Of a stretch of DNA of 9,821 bases, positions 1 through 6,062 are shown piece after piece. The translations under genes and the position numbers were made by a program. The stretch spans positions 1 through 9,821 of the forward strand of contig JAOQAA010000362.1 in assembly GCA_025963815.1 (NCBI GenBank), read 5' to 3'. The stretch is from Capsulimonas sp. Lineage in GTDB: Bacteria > Armatimonadota > Armatimonadia > Armatimonadales > Capsulimonadaceae. Positions within the stretch are counted from its first letter, which is position 1. Each line of letters starts with the position of its first letter. The notes under the pieces are model-generated. The model was not told the DNA's origin and searched no databases. It saw only the letters and a program-made list of their open reading frames with translations.

Positions 1-2
1 TA

Positions 3-281
3 CCTAAAGAATTGGTTCAACATAGCCACTGGCTAAACCCTGCAGACACTGAAAGATTGATTAAATCGCTCGTCGAAAGCACTCAATATAATTATAGCAA
101 GTACAATTATATTGTCGCTCCCCTCGGCACCAAACCACAGACCATTGGAATATACAGGTATTGGCGAAAAAAGCCTGCTTCATTTACAATAACCTACGCA
201 AGCCCTGTTCGGTACAAGGAAGAAGAAGGGACTTTTCAACCAGGGCAAACATGGATGGTTGATAGTACCGCCAATTGGTAA
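3..281 (+). CDS. C-terminal part of an unrecognised protein encoded just upstream of a DNA methyltransferase (5' end outside window)
   Basis: The reading frame is open from the left edge (first full codon at position 3) to a TAA at 279-281, so about 92 C-terminal residues are visible and the true start is off the window; the TTG at 12 need not be a start. I cannot name the family. What is visible is a helix-like stretch (NPADTERLIKSLVEST), then a hydrophobic strand leading into APLGTKPQTIGIYRYW, then a strand leading into YASPVRYKEEE, and an aromatic tail ending TANW. A strand followed by GTKP and a helix recalls the T-G-G-T-K-P/M loop of CARF-like and other Rossmann nucleotide-binding folds; this is inference from a short motif. 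The gene ends 7 nt before the methyltransferase start and shares its AT-rich composition, so the two are very probably one operon and one acquired cassette. Confidence 0.7.
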   Translation, partial: PKELVQHSHWLNPADTERLIKSLVESTQYNYSKYNYIVAPLGTKPQTIGIYRYWRKKPASFTITYASPVRYKEEEGTFQPGQTWMVDSTANW

Positions 282-288
282 TCGATGA

Positions 289-1497
289 ATGAAGAGAACT
301 TATATGTCCAGACTACCGACTTATTTAGATCGATACCCTGCAAAAATGGTAACGCGCTTATCACATGAACTGATAACGAAATATGCAGCACAAGCTTCAC
401 GAATTTTTGATCCATTTTGCGGATCGGGGTCTATATTAGCAGCGGCAAGAGATAGTAACATCCCTTGTGCAGGAGCCGATATTAACCCTTATGCAATACT
501 GCTATCTCAAGTCAAACTTGAAGGGTTTAATTATAACAAGGCAAAACAACTATGCGAACAGCTAGTCAGGTTGTCGTTATCTTGTAAACTTAAGCTGCCT
601 ATTAAATGGGATAATAAAAGATATTGGTTTACATATACAACACTCAAAAAATACGAGCAAATCCGGTATGTATTTCGAGAACATGACTTAATAACCACAG
701 CAGAAGGACGAGCAATATTACTAGCATATGCATTATCAGTTCGCCGTTGCTCACGCGCTGACCAGCGAAGCCCCAAGCCATTTATTTCAAAGCAGGCAAG
801 AGCGACTCGGGCAGGAAAACATTTTGATCCGTTAACAGAAATACCTCAATTGCTTGAACAGTTATCGAATTTATATGGTAGTCCGCAAGATGTTAAATTT
901 GATTTATATAATGGTGATATCAAATCTAATGATTTTCTTCACTCGACTATTGGTAGCTTTTCACACATTGTAACATCTCCGCCCTATATAAATGCGCAGG
1001 ATTATTTCCGTAACTTTAAGCTTGAATTGTACTTATTAGAAGAGCTGCTTCCATTTAAAGTTTCCAAAATTCATCAAAACTTTATAGGTACAGAGCGAGG
1101 TAATCTTATAGCACAAGTTAGCGAGGGTGCTCTGTATGACAATCTCTGTCGTTTCCCCGAGCTTAAAACTGTAAGTGAGCGTGCGCCTCGATTATCAGAA
1201 GTCGTTCATCGCTACTTCTCTGACATGGACAAATGCTTCGAGATGTTTCAATCATGTATAAAACCCGATGGAGTATTGGTAATAGTTTGTGGAGATAATT
1301 TAGTTGCCGGAGAACCGATTCCGACGTGGGCAATTTTAAATAAGATGCTGGAAGTCAGAGGTTTTAATTTATTTGATAGTTATGGAGATGAAATTGAACG
1401 TAGATTGTTGCCACCTAGCAGGCTTGGACATAAAGGATTGATAAAACAAGAAATGGTCAGTGCTTTCCGTTTCTCAGGATCGATTGTATCTTCGTAA
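289..1497 (+). CDS. DNA amino-methyltransferase (N4-cytosine or N6-adenine), complete
   Basis: A 402-residue SAM-dependent DNA methyltransferase. The SAM-binding motif I is FDPFCGSGS (residues 40-48), followed by the acidic strand end GADINPYA (62-69). The catalytic motif IV is TSPPY (229-233), followed by NAQDYFRNFKLELYLL, an arrangement I know from a large family of bacterial DNA methylases annotated as N4C/N6A enzymes. The order I then IV and the SPPY form favour exocyclic-amino methylation, with N4-cytosine slightly more likely; target sequence cannot be read. About 180 residues separate the two motifs and include a basic segment around VRRCSRADQRSPKP, a candidate DNA-contacting region. 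There is no clear Shine-Dalgarno before the ATG at 289; translation probably depends on coupling to the upstream gene ending 7 nt earlier. An alternative start is Met6 (304). Base composition is far more AT-rich than everything after 1550, a sign of transfer. No restriction nuclease is visible, so it may be a solitary or defence-linked enzyme. Confidence 0.88.
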   Translation: MKRTYMSRLPTYLDRYPAKMVTRLSHELITKYAAQASRIFDPFCGSGSILAAARDSNIPCAGADINPYAILLSQVKLEGFNYNKAKQLCEQLVRLSLSCKLKLPIKWDNKRYWFTYTTLKKYEQIRYVFREHDLITTAEGRAILLAYALSVRRCSRADQRSPKPFISKQARATRAGKHFDPLTEIPQLLEQLSNLYGSPQDVKFDLYNGDIKSNDFLHSTIGSFSHIVTSPPYINAQDYFRNFKLELYLLEELLPFKVSKIHQNFIGTERGNLIAQVSEGALYDNLCRFPELKTVSERAPRLSEVVHRYFSDMDKCFEMFQSCIKPDGVLVIVCGDNLVAGEPIPTWAILNKMLEVRGFNLFDSYGDEIERRLLPPSRLGHKGLIKQEMVSAFRFSGSIVSS

Positions 1498-1533
1498 TCC
1501 GAACACTGGCAATGCGACACAAAATCCTGACAG

Positions 1534-1666
1534 CCGATAGTTAATTGCGACATCCGCACCGCGCCAGCGTCCGCGTCATCACGCGCCCCAGGTCGCCCGT
1601 CGCGCCGGTGACGACGCAGACTTTGCCAGTCAGGTCCAGGTTCAGGCCACTCTTCTCGCCATTCAT
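1534..1666 (-). pseudogene. 5' remnant of a short-chain dehydrogenase/reductase (SDR) gene, frameshifted and truncated
   Basis: Read on the minus strand from the ATG at 1666-1664, the sequence encodes MNGEKSGLNLDLTGKVCVV followed by TGATGDLGRVMTRTLAR, the start of a classical SDR Rossmann fold: strand beta-1 and the TGxxxGxG dinucleotide-binding motif at residues 20-27. A GGGAG Shine-Dalgarno lies just upstream. The frame then stops at a TAA (1543-1541) after 41 residues. Shifting frame at about 1561 restores GADVAINYR (1560-1534), exactly what follows the first helix in SDRs, so the fragment carries a frameshift (two bases lost or one gained). Beyond 1534 no SDR-like sequence remains; the AT-rich methyltransferase region begins. 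The catalytic Ser, Tyr and Lys are all missing, so no enzyme activity is expected. Composition matches the GC-rich chromosome, identifying this as resident sequence cut by the neighbouring cassette or by a deletion. Confidence 0.8.
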
Positions 1667-1873
1667 TTGACAATCTCCCGCCGCCCGCAAGCGGCCGTTA
1701 AACAAGAATTTACGCCATGGACGGCGTCACCGTACAGCGTACCATACCAATCCAACAATCGGCGGCGTCGCACAATGTTTTTTCTCAGTGACCTTAGGGT
1801 AATCTGAACCATCCTAGGACAACTGCAAGCCTACAAGAGCAATTTTCTTGAATCACACAGGAGCATCAATATC
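1667..1873. other. Divergent intergenic spacer between the SDR remnant and the DUF4142 gene
   Basis: About 200 bp without a gene. It holds the Shine-Dalgarno of the SDR remnant at its left end (minus strand) and that of the DUF4142 gene at its right end: AGGAG at 1859-1863, 10 nt before the ATG. A short inverted repeat ACGCC/GGCGT (1712-1716 with 1723-1727) is present. I see no convincing sigma70 promoter pair on either strand, although promoters for both genes must have been here. Confidence 0.5.
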
Positions 1874-2437
1874 ATGAACAAATTATCCGCCGCGCATCGG
1901 AGCTTGGGCATACTGGCCTTGTCGGCCGGAGCGGTCATCACATTGGGAGTGAACGCGACGGCGAGGCCTCCGATGGTCGGCGCCGCCGATAAGAAGTTCG
2001 TCATGAAGGCCGCGCAGGGCGGAGCCGGAGAAGTGATGCTTGGGAAACTGGCCATGCAGAATGGAAGCAGCCCGAGCGTCAAAGCCTTTGGTCAGCATAT
2101 GGTGACCGACCATTCGAAAGCGAACGACATGCTTAAGCAAACGGCGTCGCGACTCGGCCTCAGCGTTCCCACCACTCCGGGACCGGAAGAAAAAGCCACC
2201 TACGCGCGCCTTTCCAAACTGCACGGCGCCGCGTTTGACAGCGCCTACAAAAAAGATATGATCGAAGATCACCATAAAGATATCTCCGAATTTCAGAAGG
2301 AAGCGTCCACCGGCAAGATGCCGACCCTGATGCATTTCGCCGCCACCACACTCCCGACGCTGAAATCGCACTTGCAGATGGCGGAGCAGATGACGATCGG
2401 CGGCAAGATGACGCCCATGCACGGTATGAAGATGTAA
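1874..2437 (+). CDS. Secreted DUF4142 (ferritin-like fold) protein with Met/His-rich tail
   Basis: A 187-residue protein. Residues 1 to about 30 form an export signal: a basic start (MNKLSAAHR), a hydrophobic core (LGILALSAGAVITLGV), then an Ala/Pro-rich cleavage region. The mature part has the DUF4142 signature: a start around ADKKFVMKAAQGGAGEVMLGKLA (about 38-60), then VKAFGQHMVTDHSKANDMLKQTA, and later DMIEDHHKDISEFQKEA and an LKSHLQMAEQM helix. DUF4142 is a helical-bundle, ferritin-like family of periplasmic or outer-envelope proteins of unknown function, common in soil bacteria. The last 13 residues (IGGKMTPMHGMKM) carry four Met and one His, which could bind a soft metal such as copper; that is inference. 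The start is supported by AGGAG 10 nt upstream. The gene stands alone, convergent with the prepilin gene, and is followed by a strong hairpin at 2468-2497. Confidence 0.87.
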   Translation: MNKLSAAHRSLGILALSAGAVITLGVNATARPPMVGAADKKFVMKAAQGGAGEVMLGKLAMQNGSSPSVKAFGQHMVTDHSKANDMLKQTASRLGLSVPTTPGPEEKATYARLSKLHGAAFDSAYKKDMIEDHHKDISEFQKEASTGKMPTLMHFAATTLPTLKSHLQMAEQMTIGGKMTPMHGMKM

Positions 2438-2467
2438 GCGCTTGCCATAGGAAACCGTAAAAGCAAG

Positions 2468-2497
2468 CAGCCCGGCGCGAAATATCGCGCCGGGCTG
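2468..2497. terminator. Bidirectional intrinsic terminator hairpin between convergent genes
   Basis: A perfect 13-bp stem (2468-2480 pairing with 2485-2497, arm CAGCCCGGCGCGA) closes a 4-nt AATA loop. It sits 30 bp after the DUF4142 stop and 25 bp after the end of the minus-strand prepilin gene. On the minus strand it is followed by CTTGCTTTT, a usable T-tract; on the plus strand the downstream T content is weaker (TGTCTGTAT). Confidence 0.88.
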
Positions 2498-2522
2498 TGT
2501 CTGTATCCGTGATGAACGAAAT

Positions 2523-3284
2523 CTACATCGTGCTGAACGTGGCGGTGAAGGTGGAGACGTTTGTGCCGGCGGCGTTTCCAGCGTAGCTGCCGGCGCCCTG
2601 TTCCAAGTCTGGGCTGTCTTGAGTGTGCCCGGGGGAAACGGCGCTGGGGCGAAGCCATTTGACGTGGCTGTCGGCGAACAGGAAGCACGAGCCGTCCGTG
2701 TGACGGCCGCCGGGGCGACCGCCGTCGTTACCGCTGTAGGACGGCTGGCCCATATCGCCGGTCGCATAGCTGCCGGGTCCGTAGAAGAAGCCCCCTCCAG
2801 CGGCGTCCATTCCCCACGCCGACACGCTTGTCGCTTCATTGAGGTCGCTGGGGTCCGTCGGGTTGCCGCTCACTTCAAACAGCATCACCGTTTTCGAATC
2901 GGAGGTCAGCCCCGCGCTGTTGACGGCGCCGCTTCCGGTTTGCGCCGACGCGGCGGGGGTGAGATTAGCGTTGAAACCATAGGAAACTCTGCTGGGCGTA
3001 TTGCCGCTGTCGTCCAGACAGGTGTAAACATCCTTGCTCTTGACATAAGGATAGATGGACCCCGCCCATCCTACCCCATAGGGCTGCACGCCGGGAAAAT
3101 ACTCGTCGTTATCCTGCGTATACTGAGATACCGCAAGCCCCAGCTGCTTCTGATTGCTCATACACGACGTCTGCCGCGCCTTCTCACGCACTTTCCCGAA
3201 TACGGGGAAGAGAATGGCCGCAAGCACCATAATGATGGCGATGACCACGAGCAGCTCGATAAGTGTAAATCCTTGACGCTTCAT
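2523..3284 (-). CDS. Type IV/type II prepilin-like protein of the DUF1559 (H-X9-DG) group
   Basis: The start chosen is the ATG at 3284-3282, preceded by AAAGGA at a normal distance; a longer frame reaching back to 3341 would place residues before the prepilin signal and is unlikely. The 253-residue product opens [18 protein letters not shown], a class III signal cut by prepilin peptidase after the Gly, with Glu at +5 and one long hydrophobic helix that serves as membrane anchor and assembly spine. Then come [16 protein letters not shown] and the conserved [21 protein letters not shown] region. The C-terminal part has [20 protein letters not shown], the H-X9-DG motif of DUF1559 proteins but ending DS instead of DG. 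Such proteins exist in many paralogues in Armatimonadota and Planctomycetes and are thought to be minor pseudopilins or surface proteins; the individual role is unknown. It is a single gene with no pilus-assembly genes beside it, so assembly machinery must be elsewhere. Confidence 0.9.
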   Translation of the reverse strand: MKRQGFTLIELLVVIAIIMVLAAILFPVFGKVREKARQTSCMSNQKQLGLAVSQYTQDNDEYFPGVQPYGVGWAGSIYPYVKSKDVYTCLDDSGNTPSRVSYGFNANLTPAASAQTGSGAVNSAGLTSDSKTVMLFEVSGNPTDPSDLNEATSVSAWGMDAAGGGFFYGPGSYATGDMGQPSYSGNDGGRPGGRHTDGSCFLFADSHVKWLRPSAVSPGHTQDSPDLEQGAGSYAGNAAGTNVSTFTATFSTM

Positions 3285-3412
3285 GAAAATGATCCTTTGA
3301 AAACTCTTACTTGCTAAAGTTATCGGGGACGAGGCAAGCAAACGTCAGAGCATCCAAAGAAATCCCGCAGGTTTACGGGGGGACTATTGCAAGTGCGGCG
3401 CAGCCTGTGACA

Positions 3413-3457
3413 TTTTCATAACTTCTTCATGTTTCCTTCATGATGCCTTGCTAGAAT
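3413..3457 (+). promoter_or_regulatory. Candidate activator-dependent promoter: three 11-bp phased TTCAT repeats plus -10 box
   Basis: TTCAT occurs at 3415-3419, 3426-3430 and 3437-3441, exactly 11 bp apart, as units TTTTCATAACT, TCTTCATGTTT and CCTTCATGATG. A TAGAAT hexamer (5 of 6 to the sigma70 -10) lies at 3452-3457, and the place where a -35 box should be is occupied by the repeats. Direct repeats with 11-bp phasing overlapping the -35 region are the known layout of PhoB/OmpR-family activator sites. The assigned target is the cytochrome peroxidase gene starting at 3500, leaving a leader of about 35 nt. The specific regulator is not identified. Confidence 0.5.
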
Positions 3458-3488
3458 AGGCGAACGTTAGCAAGCGCTCACTGAAACG

Positions 3489-3492
3489 AGGA
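3489..3492 (+). promoter_or_regulatory. Shine-Dalgarno that decides the cytochrome peroxidase start
   Basis: AGGA at 3489-3492 is 1 nt from an ATG at 3494 but 7 nt from the in-frame ATG at 3500. Only the second spacing is workable, so the start is placed at 3500. Confidence 0.7.
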
Positions 3493-3499
3493 CATGCAT

Positions 3500-4933
3500 A
3501 TGGCGTCACGTCGACTTCCATGGATTTTGGCGGCATCCACCGCCGGACTTTTCGCGACACTCGCGCAGGCGGCGACCACGCCGCCTCCGCCGTCTCCACC
3601 CGGGCCGCCACCCGCCGGACCGCCGGGAGGCCCGCCACCGAATACTCCCCCGACAAACCCGACGCCTCCGAACACCGGTCAGGTGTTCGCGGACCCGACG
3701 GGACAGATGACGACGATCAGCACGACGGGGCAGGTCACGGCGACTCACCCGTTCTTTGCAAGCTTGGGCCGCAATGGGCGCGCGTGCGTCACCTGCCATC
3801 AGCCGGGTAATGCATGGAGCATCACGCCGGCGAATGCTCAGGCCCGGTTTCAGGATACCAATGGGCTGGACCCGCTGTTCCGGACCGTGGACGGATCGAA
3901 TTCGCCGAACGCCGACGTTTCCACGCCGACCGCCCGGCGCGCGGCGTACAGCATGCTGCTCAGCAAAGGCGATATCCGCGTGGGGCTTCCCGTGCCGACG
4001 AACGCACAGTTCACGCTGGCGGCGGCAAATGATCCCTATCGCTTCGCTTCGTCTGCGGAGCTTTCGCTGTTCCGGCGGCCGCTGCCCACGACGAACCTCA
4101 AAACCCTCAGCGTGGTGATGTGGGATGGGCGAGAGACCGTGACCGGCGCAGCAATGTCCGCCAATCTGGCGCATCAGGCGGCAAACGCTGTTTTGACCCA
4201 CGCCCAGGGCGCGTCGGCGCCGAGCGCCGCCGCCTTGCAGCAGATCGTCGCCTTTGAAACGGGCCTGTTTTCCGCGCAGTCTTTTGATAGGGCGGCCGGG
4301 GCGCTGAATATCAATGGGGCCGACGGCGGACCGCTATTCCTTTCGTCGCTGCCCTTTACACCCGGAGAGAACGATCCGCTGTCGCCCACGTTCAATCCTA
4401 AGGTCTTCACCATCTTCGACAAATGGACGGGTATCGCGGGAACTGATCCGCAGGCAAATGCACGCCGGTCGATCGCACGGGGCGAATCGATCTTCAATAC
4501 GCGCCCGATCGCGGTGACGAACGTCGCAGGCATCAACGACGTCGTGCATCTAGCGCTCGTAAGGACGACCTGCTCGGGGTGCCATAACACGCCCAACGCG
4601 GGCAACCATTCATCGGCGGACTTCCTCGACCTTGGGCTATCCGACGCCGGGCGGCGCACGCCGGACATGCCGCTGTATACGCTGCGTAACAAGACGACCG
4701 GTGGTCTGCGTCTGACGACCGACCCAGGCCGCGCGCTCGTGACCGGCAAATGGGAGGACATCGGCAAGTTCAAAGTCCCCACCCTGCGCGGTCTGCCCGC
4801 CCGCGCGCCGTACTTCCACAACGGCTCGGCGGCGTCCACCGGCGATGTGATCGCCTTCTACAACGGCCGGTTCAATATGAACCTCTCGCCGCAGGAGCGC
4901 AATGACTTGAAAGCGTTCCTGGACTCGCTATAG
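3500..4933 (+). CDS. Exported diheme cytochrome c peroxidase / MauG-family protein with Pro-rich linker
   Basis: A 477-residue secreted c-type cytochrome. Residues 1-24 are a Sec signal peptide (MASRRLPWILAASTAGLFAT, cleavage after LAQA). Residues 27-58 are an unusually Pro-rich tether. Two haem c sites follow: CVTCH (Cys96, Cys99, His100) in the N-terminal domain and CSGCH (Cys358, Cys361, His362) in the C-terminal domain. Family marks between and after them are VMWDGRE and KFKVPTLRGLPARAPYFHNG (His440), typical of the bacterial CcpA/MauG group. Such enzymes reduce peroxide or carry out peroxide-dependent oxidations in the periplasm with electrons from small cytochromes or cupredoxins. The distal ligand of the C-terminal haem (Met in CcpA, Tyr in MauG) cannot be assigned by eye, so peroxidase versus protein-modifying or long-chain oxidation roles stay open. 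Start choice rests on the Shine-Dalgarno at 3489-3492. It is a single gene, probably activated from the repeat-bearing promoter upstream. Confidence 0.9.
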   Translation: MASRRLPWILAASTAGLFATLAQAATTPPPPSPPGPPPAGPPGGPPPNTPPTNPTPPNTGQVFADPTGQMTTISTTGQVTATHPFFASLGRNGRACVTCHQPGNAWSITPANAQARFQDTNGLDPLFRTVDGSNSPNADVSTPTARRAAYSMLLSKGDIRVGLPVPTNAQFTLAAANDPYRFASSAELSLFRRPLPTTNLKTLSVVMWDGRETVTGAAMSANLAHQAANAVLTHAQGASAPSAAALQQIVAFETGLFSAQSFDRAAGALNINGADGGPLFLSSLPFTPGENDPLSPTFNPKVFTIFDKWTGIAGTDPQANARRSIARGESIFNTRPIAVTNVAGINDVVHLALVRTTCSGCHNTPNAGNHSSADFLDLGLSDAGRRTPDMPLYTLRNKTTGGLRLTTDPGRALVTGKWEDIGKFKVPTLRGLPARAPYFHNGSAASTGDVIAFYNGRFNMNLSPQERNDLKAFLDSL

Positions 4934-4949
4934 GGTTGAGGAATGAGGA

Positions 4950-5003
4950 TGGCCCCTCCGCCCCAATTCTGGGGAACCCGGGAAGGATAGAATGGAGGGG
5001 CCA
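4950..5003. terminator. Nested hairpin between convergent cytochrome peroxidase and esterase genes
   Basis: A perfect 10-bp outer stem (TGGCCCCTCC 4950-4959 with 4994-5003) encloses a 34-nt region containing an inner 5-bp hairpin (CCCCA 4961-4965 with TGGGG 4970-4974). It lies 16 bp after the plus-strand stop and 11 bp after the minus-strand stop. No good T-tract follows on either side, so efficiency as an intrinsic terminator is uncertain. Confidence 0.6.
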
Positions 5004-5014
5004 AACCCATGTCG

Positions 5015-5938
5015 TCACAAGCTGCTCAGATGCTTGCGTAAAAAGGCGCCGATGTCGTCGAGGGCAATGTCCGATGCCGCGAACGTTCCCACATTGCTGG
5101 GAAACACATGCGGCATCCCTTCCCAGATGTGCAGCTCAATCTCGACGCCTTCGGCGGTGGCGCGTTCGGCATAACGCCGCGAGTCGTCCAGCAGGATCTC
5201 GTCTTCGCCGACATGCAGGCGGATCGGCGGCAAGCCGCTCAGATCGCCGAACAGTGGGGATGCCAGCGGATCACATGCGTCGTGGCCGTTGAGGTAGCGC
5301 GCTGCGGCTTCAGAGATCGGGCCTCGCTTCAGAAACGGGTCCGAGGCCGCTCGATCCGTGATGCTGGCGCCGCTCAGCGACAAATCCGTCCAGGGCGACA
5401 TCGCCACCGCGCATCGCGGCTGGATTTCGCCGGTATCGCGCGCCATTTCAATCGACTGAGCCAGCGTCACGAGCGTCAGACCGCCGCCGGCGGAATCTCC
5501 CACAATCGCAATCTCCGTAAAACCCTCATTGATTAACCCATGATACGCCGCCATGACGTCGTTCACCGCCGCAGGAAACGGATGCTCGGGCGCCAGGTGA
5601 TACTCCGCCGCGAAGGCGGCGACGCCCGCACGCATGGCGATCTGGCCGACGAAGTTTCGGAACGCCCCGGCCGAACCGACGTTGTAAGCCCCGCCGTGCA
5701 GATAAAGGATCGCCGCGTTGGGAAGGACATCAGCCGTCCGGACCCAATACCCCGGAACGCCGCCGACTGTCGCCGCCTTGGAAGTGACGCCGGGCGCCGG
5801 AGGCGTGTGGCTGAGCATCTCGTCGAGCATGGGACGAGATGCCGGATCGAATGTCACCATGATGTTCGCCACGGCTTTGCGCAGCTCCGCCATCGCGACG
5901 CGGTCTTCGGGTGAAATCGCATGTGTAATTGTGGCCAT
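5015..5938 (-). CDS. Alpha/beta hydrolase of the hormone-sensitive lipase (HSL) family, acetyl-esterase-like
   Basis: A 307-residue cytoplasmic carboxylesterase; no signal peptide. Seen in order: an N-terminal helical cap (residues 1-50), the oxyanion-hole motif YLHGGAYN (HGG at 81-83), EYHLAPEHPFPAAVND (112-127), the nucleophile elbow GDSAGG with Ser149, SPWTDLS (181-187), the acid region VGEDEILLDDS (243-253; Asp246 or Glu247 is the likely charge-relay acid), and GMPHVF with His277. This is the full catalytic set of bacterial HSL (family IV) esterases, which cut short-chain acyl or acetyl esters. The start at 5938 is favoured over the in-frame ATG at 5998: AGGAG lies 9 nt upstream, and the longer frame would run through the promoter -10 box. 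The gene is divergent from the TetR-mannosidase operon and shares its control region, so its substrate may be an acylated sugar; that link is inference. Confidence 0.92.
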   Translation of the reverse strand: MATITHAISPEDRVAMAELRKAVANIMVTFDPASRPMLDEMLSHTPPAPGVTSKAATVGGVPGYWVRTADVLPNAAILYLHGGAYNVGSAGAFRNFVGQIAMRAGVAAFAAEYHLAPEHPFPAAVNDVMAAYHGLINEGFTEIAIVGDSAGGGLTLVTLAQSIEMARDTGEIQPRCAVAMSPWTDLSLSGASITDRAASDPFLKRGPISEAAARYLNGHDACDPLASPLFGDLSGLPPIRLHVGEDEILLDDSRRYAERATAEGVEIELHIWEGMPHVFPSNVGTFAASDIALDDIGAFLRKHLSSL

Positions 5939-5961
5939 GATGTGTATCTCCTGATTACGAG

Positions 5962-5990
5962 TTGACAATTTTCTTAACGCCGAGTAAAGT
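5962..5990 (+). promoter_or_regulatory. Sigma70-type promoter of the tetR-mannosidase operon
   Basis: TTGACA at 5962-5967 (perfect -35) is followed after 17 nt by TAAAGT at 5985-5990 (4 of 6 to the -10). Initiation would be near 5997, giving a leader of about 65 nt that contains the near-palindrome at 6022-6041. Confidence 0.5.
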
Positions 5991-6017
5991 ATATTCATAT
6001 TCGGTCATGCATGTCAA
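5988..6017 (-). promoter_or_regulatory. Sigma70-type promoter of the esterase gene
   Basis: On the minus strand TTGACA (plus-strand 6012-6017, perfect -35) is followed after 18 nt by TATACT (5988-5993, 5 of 6 to the -10). Initiation is expected near 5981, about 43 nt before the ATG at 5938. Its -10 overlaps the -10 of the opposing promoter by three bases. Confidence 0.65.
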
Positions 6018-6021
6018 TAGT

Positions 6022-6041
6022 TTTACGATACGTAACGAAAA
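6022..6041. promoter_or_regulatory. Candidate TetR-family operator (20-bp imperfect palindrome)
   Basis: TTTACGATACGTAACGAAAA pairs with itself at 8 of 10 positions around the central TACGTA, and the overlapping 13-mer TTACGATACGTAA (6023-6035) is a perfect 5-3-5 inverted repeat. It lies just beyond the -35 of the esterase promoter and in the leader of the tetR operon, where a bound repressor could block both. Size and symmetry fit TetR-family sites; binding itself is inferred. Confidence 0.5.
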
Positions 6042-6062
6042 TTATTTCAAGAGTCTATAAAA

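Noticed and set aside
289..1497. Calling the cassette a complete restriction-modification system.
   Set aside because: No nuclease motif is visible; only the methyltransferase and a partial non-nuclease-looking partner lie in the window.
1883..2839. Long minus-strand open frame (318 codons) across the DUF4142 gene and the end of the prepilin gene.
   Set aside because: It is antisense to two convincing genes and the terminator, Arg/Ala-rich with no domain, and is a by-product of GC-rich codon positions.
2619..3317. Plus-strand open frame (232 codons) opposite the prepilin gene.
   Set aside because: The minus strand encodes a textbook prepilin with its own Shine-Dalgarno; the plus frame has no recognisable motif.
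3580..3670. CCG/CCN-rich stretch considered as a tandem DNA repeat.
   Set aside because: It is in frame and explained by the Pro-rich linker of the cytochrome; units are irregular.
3506..4201. Minus-strand open frame opposite the cytochrome peroxidase.
   Set aside because: Arg-rich antisense shadow; the plus strand has signal peptide and two CxxCH sites.
4936..5292. Plus-strand frame starting just after the cytochrome peroxidase stop.
   Set aside because: Runs through the hairpin and then antisense to the esterase; Arg/Cys-rich with no family resemblance.
5939..5998. Upstream in-frame extension of the esterase to an ATG at 5998.
   Set aside because: It would cross the -10 box of the esterase's own promoter and lacks a Shine-Dalgarno, while the ATG at 5938 has AGGAG at 9 nt.
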